From assembly GCA_913061425.1 (NCBI GenBank), contig CAJXUO010000083.1:1-6391 (forward strand): DNA of 6,391 nucleotides. The letters are read 5' to 3'. This DNA comes from an uncultured Lutibacter sp. GTDB lineage: Bacteria; Bacteroidota; Bacteroidia; Flavobacteriales; Flavobacteriaceae. Below, piece after piece: positions 1 to 5,819 of the stretch. The position numbers and the translations under genes were made by a program. Under the pieces are notes generated by a model. That model ran no database searches. It was not told the origin of the DNA and worked only from the letters and a program-made list of their open reading frames with translations. The stretch's first letter is position 1. Each line of letters opens with the position of its first letter.

Positions 1-234
1 TTAACAGACTGGTCAAGAGGTGGAGCTGGTGCAGATATCACTCCTTTAAAAAACGAGACAATTACATTATCAGGTTACAAACCAGATTCTCAACGTTACT
101 TTGATTATCATCATACCTCTATAGATACTTTTGATAAAGTAAATCTTAGAGAACTTGAATTAGGAAGTGCAGCGATGACCTCATTAATTTATCTAATGGA
201 TAAATACTTAGATGTTGAACCTGTAAAAAAATAA
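1..234 (+). CDS. M28-family zinc metallopeptidase, C-terminal end (5' partial)
   Basis: The window opens inside this gene in frame 1; 77 residues are visible before the TAA at 232-234. The segment has the look of the C-terminal end of M28 aminopeptidases/carboxypeptidases: a Gly-rich GGAGADI stretch (residues 7-13), then YFDYHHTSIDT (33-43), where the His before Thr (residue 38) is in the position of the last zinc ligand of the family, followed by a helix of the VNLRELELGSAAMTSLIYL type. M28 enzymes use two zinc ions to remove residues from peptides and are often exported in Bacteroidota. Signal peptide, the other zinc ligands and the catalytic Glu would be upstream and are not visible, so substrate and location cannot be judged. 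The cupin gene starts 8 bases after the stop, which suggests co-transcription. Confidence 0.85.
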   Translation, partial: LTDWSRGGAGADITPLKNETITLSGYKPDSQRYFDYHHTSIDTFDKVNLRELELGSAAMTSLIYLMDKYLDVEPVKK

Positions 235-242
235 GAATTCGT

Positions 243-617
243 ATGTCAAATAAAAAAGTAAATCTTGAAAATTCATTCTCTACGATTGAGAATTATTTCT
301 CTCCAAAAATCATTGGAGAAGTAAATAATAAGTTTGTTAAGATTGCCAAAATTAAAGGCGAAGATATTCCATGGCATAATCATGAAAGTGAAGATGAATT
401 ATTTTTAATTCTTAAAGGCTCTCTATTAATGGAAGTTGAAAACGAACCAAGTTTTACTATGAATACTGGAGACATCTATATTGTCAAAAAAGGTGTGAAT
501 CACCGTGTATCATCTACTGAAGAATGTAAGATTATGCTTATTGAAAGTAAGACGACACAGCATACTGGTGAAATAGTTTCTGAAATCACCAAGAGTATTG
601 AAGAGCAATCTTATTAG
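243..617 (+). CDS. Small single-domain cupin protein
   Basis: This 124-residue protein is one cupin beta-barrel with no signal peptide, so it is probably cytoplasmic. Cupin motif 1 is complete: G39, H45, H47, E52 and G59 have exactly the G-x5-H-x-H-x4-E-x6-G spacing. Motif 2 is G76-x5-K-x-G84-x2-H87, with Lys in place of the usual Pro and Ser in place of the usual Asn. All four expected metal ligands (H45, H47, E52, H87) are therefore present and metal binding is likely. Small cupins of this type range from sugar isomerases to dioxygenases and ligand-binding proteins, and nothing here fixes the substrate. The ATG lies 8 bases after the peptidase stop without a Shine-Dalgarno sequence, normal for Bacteroidota. 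The next gene begins 3 bases after the TAG stop, in the same frame. Confidence 0.88.
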   Translation: MSNKKVNLENSFSTIENYFSPKIIGEVNNKFVKIAKIKGEDIPWHNHESEDELFLILKGSLLMEVENEPSFTMNTGDIYIVKKGVNHRVSSTEECKIMLIESKTTQHTGEIVSEITKSIEEQSY

Positions 618-620
618 GTT

Positions 621-1274
621 TTGTTCTTCCATAAGCATCCATATGATCCTTATATAAAAGCGAATACTGAAACGTTAATTGTTGGCACCTTACCTCCTCC
701 TCGATTTACTACAGGAGAATTGATCAAGCAAGATGTTGATTTTTGTTATGGTAGTTATTACAATTCACTTTGGTTGTATATTGATAAGATTCATAATTTA
801 GGTTTAGATTTTGAAAATACACATAGAGCAATTGAACAACGAAAAAACTTTTTAATAGCGAATAAAATTGGAGTTTGTGATATTGTAGACTCCTGCGAAA
901 GAGATAAAATTGACGCCTCTGATCTTGGAATGAAAAATATTCAATTACGGAATTTAATCAATTATTTAAAACAATTTCCAACGGTTCACACATTGCTTTT
1001 TACGGGCGGAAATTCTAAAAATGGTCCTGAATATTTTTTCAGAAAACATTTAAAAGATCACAATTTAAAATTGGAAGTAGTTTCTGATATCGTTCCAAGA
1101 ATACATCAGTTTAAACTGAATGATAGAATTATAAAAACCGTTTCATTAACTTCACCTTCAGGCTCGGCAAATAGAGCGATAGGAAGTATGGAATTGTATA
1201 AAAAAATGAAAAAGGAAAATTCAAAGTTTACAACTTTTGATTTCAGAGTGTTACAATATCAAAAATGGTTTTAA
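621..1274 (+). CDS. Uracil-DNA glycosylase superfamily protein (TTG start)
   Basis: This 217-residue protein has the layout of the uracil-DNA glycosylase superfamily, which removes damaged bases (uracil or hypoxanthine) from DNA. An N-terminal strand leads into GTLPPPRF (22-29), the motif A position. CYGSYYNSLW (42-51) resembles the Y-x-x-x-N-x-F-W segment of hypoxanthine-DNA glycosylases, where the Asn (here N48) is catalytic. The C-terminal LTSPSGSANR (176-185) fits the motif B loop that inserts into the DNA minor groove. The base specificity is inferred, not shown. The start is TTG: the in-frame codon before it is GTT and the one before that is the cupin stop TAG, so no ATG upstream is possible, and the N-terminal HKHPYDPY segment just after TTG looks like the usual beginning of this family. 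It probably shares a transcript with the cupin gene. Confidence 0.8.
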   Translation: MFFHKHPYDPYIKANTETLIVGTLPPPRFTTGELIKQDVDFCYGSYYNSLWLYIDKIHNLGLDFENTHRAIEQRKNFLIANKIGVCDIVDSCERDKIDASDLGMKNIQLRNLINYLKQFPTVHTLLFTGGNSKNGPEYFFRKHLKDHNLKLEVVSDIVPRIHQFKLNDRIIKTVSLTSPSGSANRAIGSMELYKKMKKENSKFTTFDFRVLQYQKWF

Positions 1275-1508
1275 CTACTTATGTGAGCCGTCACAGAAAG
1301 GACTGTTCCCTGTAACTTTACATGCACATAAATATTTTGTTTCGGTTGCAATTGCAGAAAAAACATTAGGTCTCATTCCCGTTCCTTTATGCTTACCATC
1401 ACACAATGGTTGATTTTCAGACAATCCACAAGTGCACCAAGCATATTTCTTCCCCTCTTCTAATTCTATCGCTATTGGACCATCTCCCGCTCTTTTTGGT
1501 AAATTCAT
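1275..1508 (-). CDS. Double-CDGSH iron-sulfur protein
   Basis: A 77-residue protein with two complete CDGSH-type [2Fe-2S] binding motifs: C-T-C-x2-S-x3-P-x-C-D-G-K-H in the N-terminal half and C-A-C-x2-T-x3-P-x-C-D-G-S-H at the extreme C terminus. Each motif offers three Cys and one His, so two clusters per chain are expected, as in the bacterial and MiNT-like tandem members, which are redox or cluster-transfer proteins. No membrane anchor is present, so it should be soluble and cytoplasmic. I chose the ATG at 1506-1508 because the text from it ([15 protein letters not shown]) is the usual family N terminus; the longer reading to 1559 adds 17 hydrophobic, non-family residues. Its TAG stop directly abuts the TAA of the convergent glycosylase gene. 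It is divergent from the DUF6122-like gene, with 71 bases between. Confidence 0.9.
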   Translation of the reverse strand: MNLPKRAGDGPIAIELEEGKKYAWCTCGLSENQPLCDGKHKGTGMRPNVFSAIATETKYLCACKVTGNSPFCDGSHK

Positions 1509-1579
1509 CGTTATTGTTTTTATTAAATTTAAAGATACGAATTTAATCATATTTGACACTCATTCTTTATTTTTGTTCA
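1509..1579. promoter_or_regulatory. Divergent promoter region between the CDGSH and DUF6122-like genes
   Basis: These 71 bases must hold the promoters of both outward-facing genes. For the CDGSH gene the minus strand has TATCTTTA (1537-1530), one mismatch from the Bacteroidota -7 box TAnnTTTG and 21 bases before the ATG. For the DUF6122-like gene the plus strand has CATATTTG (1548-1555), also one mismatch, 24 bases before its ATG. Neither has a clear TTG -33 partner, so the exact start sites are uncertain; the region call rests mainly on gene orientation. Confidence 0.4.
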
Positions 1580-1888
1580 ATGACATTGAAATTCATCACA
1601 CATTACGGATTACACTTTATCTTCCCAGCATTAATCGCATTTCTGTTCTTTAGAAAACAGTGGGTAAAAGTCTACTTTATTTTTATTGCTACAATGTTTG
1701 TAGATCTTGATCATATATTGGCAAACCCAATTTTTGACACAAATAGATGTAGCATTAACTTTCATCCTTTACATTCTTATATTGCTATTGGAATATATAC
1801 TTTAGGAACTCTTTTTAAACCATCTAGAGTTATTGCTTTTGGTTTATTATTACATATGCTTACAGACACTGTAGATTGTTTACTTTAG
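1580..1888 (+). CDS. DUF6122-like small integral membrane protein
   Basis: This 102-residue protein is mostly hydrophobic, with about three to four predicted membrane helices (near residues 9-24, 29-47, 64-79 and 83-99). It matches my memory of the DUF6122 family of Bacteroidota, whose members start with a T/I-H-Y-G-L-H segment. Histidines and aspartates sit at the helix ends: H8 and H12, D42-x-D44-H45, H62-x2-H65, and H92-x3-D96-x2-D99. That arrangement resembles the YdjM/DUF457 membrane-bound metal-dependent hydrolases, so a metal-binding membrane enzyme is a reasonable guess, but no function is established. The ATG at 1580 is preferred over a TTG at 1553 because the family-like N terminus begins there. 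It is probably transcribed alone from the 71-base divergent region shared with the CDGSH gene. Confidence 0.82.
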   Translation: MTLKFITHYGLHFIFPALIAFLFFRKQWVKVYFIFIATMFVDLDHILANPIFDTNRCSINFHPLHSYIAIGIYTLGTLFKPSRVIAFGLLLHMLTDTVDCLL

Positions 1889-1966
1889 ATTATACTTATC
1901 CCTTATTAAATAAGCAGCAATTAAAATAATCAAAGTATATTCGCTTAAAATTTAAAAAACCTTAAA
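1889..1966. other. Short AT-rich intergenic leader before the FKBP gene
   Basis: This 78-base spacer holds the only candidate control signals between the DUF6122-like gene and the FKBP gene. It has a weak five-pair palindrome at 1902-1914 with no T-run after it, so I do not call a terminator there. It also holds a near-consensus Bacteroidota -7 box (listed separately) and an A-rich stretch directly before the ATG at 1967. Confidence 0.5.
1936..1943 (+). promoter_or_regulatory. Possible Bacteroidota -7 promoter element
   Basis: TATATTCG matches the Bacteroidota housekeeping -7 consensus TAnnTTTG at all but one fixed position and lies 23 bases before the FKBP ATG, giving a plausible short leader. 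No convincing TTG -33 element is seen at the usual distance upstream, so this is a weak prediction in AT-rich DNA. Confidence 0.3.
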
Positions 1967-2419
1967 ATGAAATCCTACCTAACACTTTTTATTTCTCTAT
2001 TTCTTGTTATTTCTTGTTCTAAAAAAATAGATGAACATTTTGAAGCTCAAACTGAAGCCGATATTATACAGTATCTTGAAGATAATAATTTAAATGCAAC
2101 AAGAAGTGATTCTGGCTTATACTATGTAATAAACAATGAAGGTACAGGAGAAAGACCAACAAGCAATTCTAACGTTACTGTAGCTTACAAAGGATATCTA
2201 TTAGACGGTACTGTTTTTGACCAAAGTGATTCAAATGGAATCTCGATTGGATTAAATCAGGTAATTGCTGGCTGGACAGAGGGAATTCAACTTTTTAAAG
2301 AAGGTGGTGAAGGTATTTTATTAATTCCTTCTAACTTAGGATATGGAAGCAATGGCTCAGGACCTATACCTGGAGGTGCCGTTTTAGTATTTGACATAGA
2401 ACTAATTAGTGTAAACTAA
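1967..2419 (+). CDS. FKBP-type peptidyl-prolyl cis-trans isomerase, lipoprotein
   Basis: This 150-residue protein begins with a short Lys-containing N region, a hydrophobic stretch (residues 4-15) and a lipobox V-I-S-C with the acylated Cys at 17, so it should be exported and lipid-anchored in the envelope. A short linker (18-50) leads to one FKBP domain (about 51-149). Residues matching the FKBP12 active-site pocket are all present: Y74, F84, D85, V99-I100, W103, Y126 and F142. It should therefore be a catalytically competent prolyl isomerase helping fold periplasmic or outer-membrane proteins. Such small FKBP lipoproteins occur in Bacteroidota, some linked to gliding/secretion, but nothing nearby supports that here. 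It is a single-gene unit that converges on the trp operon and shares its terminator. Confidence 0.92.
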   Translation: MKSYLTLFISLFLVISCSKKIDEHFEAQTEADIIQYLEDNNLNATRSDSGLYYVINNEGTGERPTSNSNVTVAYKGYLLDGTVFDQSDSNGISIGLNQVIAGWTEGIQLFKEGGEGILLIPSNLGYGSNGSGPIPGGAVLVFDIELISVN

Positions 2420-2438
2420 ATAGATAGACTTAAACATA

Positions 2439-2473
2439 AAAAAAAGTGAAACTTAATAAGTTTCACTTTTTTT
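2439..2473. terminator. Bidirectional intrinsic terminator between the FKBP gene and trpA
   Basis: Left arm 2439-2453 and right arm 2459-2473 are perfectly complementary over 15 pairs around the 5-base loop TAATA. The inner core is AGTGAAACT/AGTTTCACT, flanked by A7 on one side and T7 on the other. Because the A and T runs are symmetrical, it has a T-run downstream of the hairpin on either strand and can end both convergent transcripts. On the minus strand it begins within the trpA stop codon (TAA at 2474-2472), with no spacer. Confidence 0.93.
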
Positions 2474-3239
2474 ATGAAATTATTGGCTTAATAAAATCAT
2501 CTGTACTTTCTACTCCATTAATCCCTAAATTCTTAATAAAAGCAGAACCAATAATGGCTCCATTAGCATAATTACATGCAGTAGTAAAGGTTTCTTTATC
2601 AGAAATACCAAAACCAATAATTAATTTACTTTCTAGATTCATTGCTTTAATACGCTCAAAATATTCTACTTGTTGATTAGAAATATCCCCTTTCACTCCA
2701 GTAATAGAAGCCGAAGCAACAACATATATAAATGCCTTAGAATAAGAATCAATCTTTTTTATTCTATCTTCTGATGTATGGGGAGTAATTAAAAAAACAT
2801 TTGTAATTCCATGTTTTTCAAACAATTGTTGATAATGCCTTTCAAACTCTACCATTGGCAAATCTGGAATGATAACAGTATCAATTCCGCAATCAACAAC
2901 TTTTTGACAGAATTTATCTTCACCATATTTTAATAGTTGATTTAGATATCCCATCAAAACCAAAGGCGTTTTATTGGTCTCTTTAATTGCTGATAATTGC
3001 TCAAAAACGATGTCTAAATTAATTCCATTTTCTAAAGCTTTCTGACTACTTTCTTGAATCGTTGGACCATCTGCTAAAGGGTCTGAATATGGTAAACCAA
3101 CTTCAATAAAGTCTACTCTACTTTTTTCTAATGCTAAAATTACTTTAGTAGTGTCTTCCAATTTAGGGTATCCACAAGTAAAATAAATAGACAATAGGTT
3201 TTTATCCTTTTTCTGAAATAATTCTTGAATTGAATTCAT
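2472..3239 (-). CDS. trpA: Tryptophan synthase alpha chain
   Basis: This 255-residue TIM-barrel protein cleaves indole-3-glycerol phosphate to indole and glyceraldehyde 3-phosphate, passing indole through the tunnel to TrpB in the alpha2beta2 complex. The family signature FIEVGLPYSDPLADGP holds both catalytic acids, E46 and D57, equivalent to Glu49 and Asp60 of the enteric enzyme. The phosphate-binding ASITGVKGD loop (about 174-182) and the GFGI and GAIIGSAFIK segments near the C terminus are also present. Length is a little short of the usual 260-270 but complete at both ends. It is the last gene of the operon; its ATG lies 10 bases after the DUF3050-like stop. Its stop codon is the first part of the terminator hairpin. 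Confidence 0.97.
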   Translation of the reverse strand: MNSIQELFQKKDKNLLSIYFTCGYPKLEDTTKVILALEKSRVDFIEVGLPYSDPLADGPTIQESSQKALENGINLDIVFEQLSAIKETNKTPLVLMGYLNQLLKYGEDKFCQKVVDCGIDTVIIPDLPMVEFERHYQQLFEKHGITNVFLITPHTSEDRIKKIDSYSKAFIYVVASASITGVKGDISNQQVEYFERIKAMNLESKLIIGFGISDKETFTTACNYANGAIIGSAFIKNLGINGVESTDDFIKPIIS

Positions 3240-3249
3240 AACAATAATT

Positions 3250-4026
3250 TTAATTCCTATTCATTATTTGTCGCTCAATAGAACTCCACAAGTTTATTCT
3301 TAATTGCAATGCTTTTTTGGCAGTCTCTAAAACTTCCTTCCACTTTTGTGTATCGCCACCACATAATTCTTCCATCATTTTTAAAGACAAAGGGCCATGT
3401 TCATCTCCATCGAGTTCAATATGCCTATTCAAATAATAGGTAAAACTATTGTACGATTTACTATTTTCTAAAGAAGCTTTATCAATGATACTTATAAACA
3501 TATCTGGGATTACATCTTCTCTACCGAAAGTAAAAGAGGAAGCAATTAAATGACTTTTATTTGTTTTTATGATATCAAACGTAAAGTTCAGAAATTCTTT
3601 TACCTCAATAGGCACTTTCAAATTTTCCAATGCTTTTTCTACAGAAACATTTGCTTGTATCATTTTAATAAAATCGTTGATTTTACTCGGATCTGCATTT
3701 ACCTCGCACATAGCAGTCAAATACATTTCGAAATGACTTTTAATGACCCCGTTTACATCATAGTCACTTTCTTCTGCTATAACAATCTCATTAATAAAAC
3801 GAGCTAATTCAGCGTTCTCAATAGGAGTCCAAGGAATTGAAACACATGTTAAATTAATCTGTAAAGATTTTAAAAGCGACATAAAATCCCACACTGCAAA
3901 AACATGAAGTTCCATAAAAAGTTGCACATCTCCTAAAGTGCTCAATTTTTTATACAATGAATGGTTTTTTAACTCATTTCTTAAGTCAGATAATTCTTTT
4001 TCGATATGTACGATATAACTATTCAT
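3250..4026 (-). CDS. DUF3050-like protein (heme-oxygenase-like fold) inside the trp operon
   Basis: This 258-residue protein is not a tryptophan enzyme. It matches my memory of the DUF3050 family: an all-helical protein with an ELHVFAVWDFMSLLK helix (39-53), a PW segment (65-66), RFINEIVIAEESD (76-88), SHFEMYL (97-103), FGRED (167-171) and a late YLNRHIELDGDEHGP segment (198-212). The family is thought to share the heme-oxygenase/TenA fold. Candidate metal ligands by eye are H41, E85/E86, H98, E170 and the H202-x3-D206-x3-H210 trio. The last resembles the H-x3-D-x2-H element of heme-oxygenase-like diiron oxidases but is one residue longer. No signal peptide is seen. Its ATG overlaps the trpFB stop by one base (TAATG), so it is translationally coupled to the operon. 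Substrate and reaction are unknown; a redox or cofactor role tied to tryptophan or indole is only a guess. Confidence 0.82.
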   Translation of the reverse strand: MNSYIVHIEKELSDLRNELKNHSLYKKLSTLGDVQLFMELHVFAVWDFMSLLKSLQINLTCVSIPWTPIENAELARFINEIVIAEESDYDVNGVIKSHFEMYLTAMCEVNADPSKINDFIKMIQANVSVEKALENLKVPIEVKEFLNFTFDIIKTNKSHLIASSFTFGREDVIPDMFISIIDKASLENSKSYNSFTYYLNRHIELDGDEHGPLSLKMMEELCGGDTQKWKEVLETAKKALQLRINLWSSIERQIMNRN

Positions 4027-5819
4027 TATTCTTCTAAATGTTTGATGTAGGTTTCTAAATCTTTATCCCCTCTTCCGGATAAATTTACGACTACTACTTG
4101 ATCTTTTTTGAAATCTATTTTTGGTAAAACAGCCAAAGCATGCGCACTTTCTAAAGCAGGAATAATTCCTTCCATTTTGGTTAATTCATAAGCTGCGGCT
4201 AAAGCTTCTTTGTCTGTTGCATTCATAAATTGGGCTCTTTTACTTTCATATAAAAATGCGTGTAAAGGTCCAACTCCAGGATAATCTAATCCTGCAGAAA
4301 TAGAATAAGGCTCAACGATTTGTCCATATTCATCTTGCATTAAAATGGTTTTACTACCATGAATAATTCCAACTTCTCCTAATTGAGAAGTAGCAGCACT
4401 TTCACCAGAATCTACGCCTAAACCTGCAGCTTCCACCGCAATTAACGCTACTTCTTCATCCTCCATATAATGATAAAAAGCTCCAGCAGCATTAGAACCT
4501 CCACCAACACAAGCAATAATTGTATCCGGATTCTCCTTTCCTGTTTTTTCTTTTAATTGCCATTTCATTTCTTCAGAAATAACAGCTTGTAAACGTGCAA
4601 CCATATCTGGATACGGATGAGGACCAACCACAGAACCAATTAAATAATACGTTTCTGGATGTTGAATCCAATAGCGAATTGCTTCATTTGTAGCATCTTT
4701 TAAAGTTTTACTCCCACTTGTTGCAGGAACCACTTTTGCACCTAGCATTTTCATTCTGGCTACATTTGGTGCTTGACGCACAATATCTTTTTCACCCATA
4801 AAAACAGTACATTCTAATCCCATTAAAGCACACACAGTTGCTGTTGCAACTCCATGCTGTCCTGCTCCTGTCTCTGCAATAATTTTAGTTTTTCCTAATT
4901 TTTGAGCAATTAGAATTTGACCTACAGTATTGTTTACTTTATGTGCTCCTGTATGATTTAAATCTTCACGTTTTAAATATATATGTGCTCCATATTTTTC
5001 TGATAACCTTTTAGCCAAATACAATGGAGTTGGACGTCCAACATAATCTTTTAATAACGATTTGTATTCTTTTTGAAACTCTTCAGATTCAATAATTTGA
5101 ATATAATTATCTTCTAATTCTTTTACATTTGGATATAACAATTCTGGAATAAAAGCACCTCCAAATTGACCATAATATCCGTCCTTATCTACTTGAAATT
5201 TTGATTGCATTAACCTCTCTTTAAATTCTTTTAACTTTTCTATATTTTTTTGTGATGGCGCATCTTCAAATCCACTATTCAAATCTACACCAGCAAACTT
5301 TGAGTGTTGAAATCCTTTGATTACTTCAACATCATTTTCATTGATACCGCCACTTAATAAAAACGGCGTTTCACCTTCATACTTTTTTAAAATAGACCAA
5401 TCGTATTTCAATCCATTTCCGCCATATTCTTTTCCCTTTGTATCAAATAAAAATAAATTACAATGAGATTCATAATTTTGTGTGATTCTAAAATCAAAAT
5501 TTTCATCAACTGAAAATGTTTTGATAATTTCAATTGTCATTTTTGAATTCAATTCATTGCAATAATCTACACTTTCATCACCATGAAGTTGGACGGCTTC
5601 CAATTTATACTCTGAAACTTTCCGGATTACTTCATCGATAGTTTCATTAACAAAGACACCAACTTTTTTAATAGATGATGGGACATCAACTTGTGGAAAA
5701 TCGGTAACAAATCGTTTAGATTTATCATAAAAAATAAAGCCAATATAATCTGGAGTTACCTTTAATAACTCAGATATATTATCAGCATTACGCATTCCAC
5801 AAACCTTGATTTTTATCAT
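4026..5819 (-). CDS. trpF-trpB: Fused phosphoribosylanthranilate isomerase - tryptophan synthase beta chain (TrpF-TrpB)
   Basis: One uninterrupted frame encodes 597 residues holding two complete enzymes. Residues 1-203 are TrpF, isomerising phosphoribosylanthranilate to CdRP: catalytic base C7 (KVCGM), general acid D126 (FDTKG), and phosphate-binding GGIN (157-160) and GVDLNSGFE (177-185). Residues 204-597 are TrpB, which joins indole and serine with PLP. It has the Schiff-base lysine K294 in HTGAHKVNN, the catalytic Glu in AETGAGQHG, the GGGSNAAG phosphate loop and the C-terminal SGRGDKD serine. M204 is exactly where a free-standing TrpB would start, so there is no linker. I chose the ATG at 5819, which overlaps the trpC stop (TGATG). 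A longer reading to 5849 adds ten residues inside trpC that do not belong to the family. Fusion versus single-base error is discussed in the findings. Confidence 0.9.
   Translation of the reverse strand: MIKIKVCGMRNADNISELLKVTPDYIGFIFYDKSKRFVTDFPQVDVPSSIKKVGVFVNETIDEVIRKVSEYKLEAVQLHGDESVDYCNELNSKMTIEIIKTFSVDENFDFRITQNYESHCNLFLFDTKGKEYGGNGLKYDWSILKKYEGETPFLLSGGINENDVEVIKGFQHSKFAGVDLNSGFEDAPSQKNIEKLKEFKERLMQSKFQVDKDGYYGQFGGAFIPELLYPNVKELEDNYIQIIESEEFQKEYKSLLKDYVGRPTPLYLAKRLSEKYGAHIYLKREDLNHTGAHKVNNTVGQILIAQKLGKTKIIAETGAGQHGVATATVCALMGLECTVFMGEKDIVRQAPNVARMKMLGAKVVPATSGSKTLKDATNEAIRYWIQHPETYYLIGSVVGPHPYPDMVARLQAVISEEMKWQLKEKTGKENPDTIIACVGGGSNAAGAFYHYMEDEEVALIAVEAAGLGVDSGESAATSQLGEVGIIHGSKTILMQDEYGQIVEPYSISAGLDYPGVGPLHAFLYESKRAQFMNATDKEALAAAYELTKMEGIIPALESAHALAVLPKIDFKKDQVVVVNLSGRGDKDLETYIKHLEE
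5208..5220 (-). promoter_or_regulatory. Internal translation start signals at the TrpF-TrpB junction
   Basis: On the minus strand the junction reads AGAGAGGTTAATG. A purine-rich, Shine-Dalgarno-like AGAGAGG (5220-5214) is followed after three bases by ATG (5210-5208). An out-of-frame TAA (5212-5210) overlaps that ATG, recreating the TAATG seen at the end of this same gene. The site could still start a separate TrpB chain inside the fused frame. The AGAGAGG to ATG spacing is short, and Bacteroidota rarely use such sites, so activity is uncertain. Confidence 0.4.

Noticed and set aside
1568..1575. TATTTTTG, an exact match to the Bacteroidota -7 box on the plus strand
   Set aside because: It ends only four bases before the preferred ATG at 1580, which would put transcription start at or inside the codon, and there is no TTG at the right distance upstream.
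1432..1653. Plus-strand 73-residue open frame
   Set aside because: It lies antisense to the well-supported CDGSH gene and runs into the start of the DUF6122-like gene; its translation has no family features.
1902..1914. CTTAT-TAA-ATAAG palindrome after the DUF6122-like gene as a terminator
   Set aside because: It has only five AT-rich pairs and no T-run following it.
3550..3807. Plus-strand 85-residue open frame
   Set aside because: It is antisense to the DUF3050-like gene, rich in Phe/Ile/Tyr/Cys as expected from a mirrored AT-rich gene, and has no start context.
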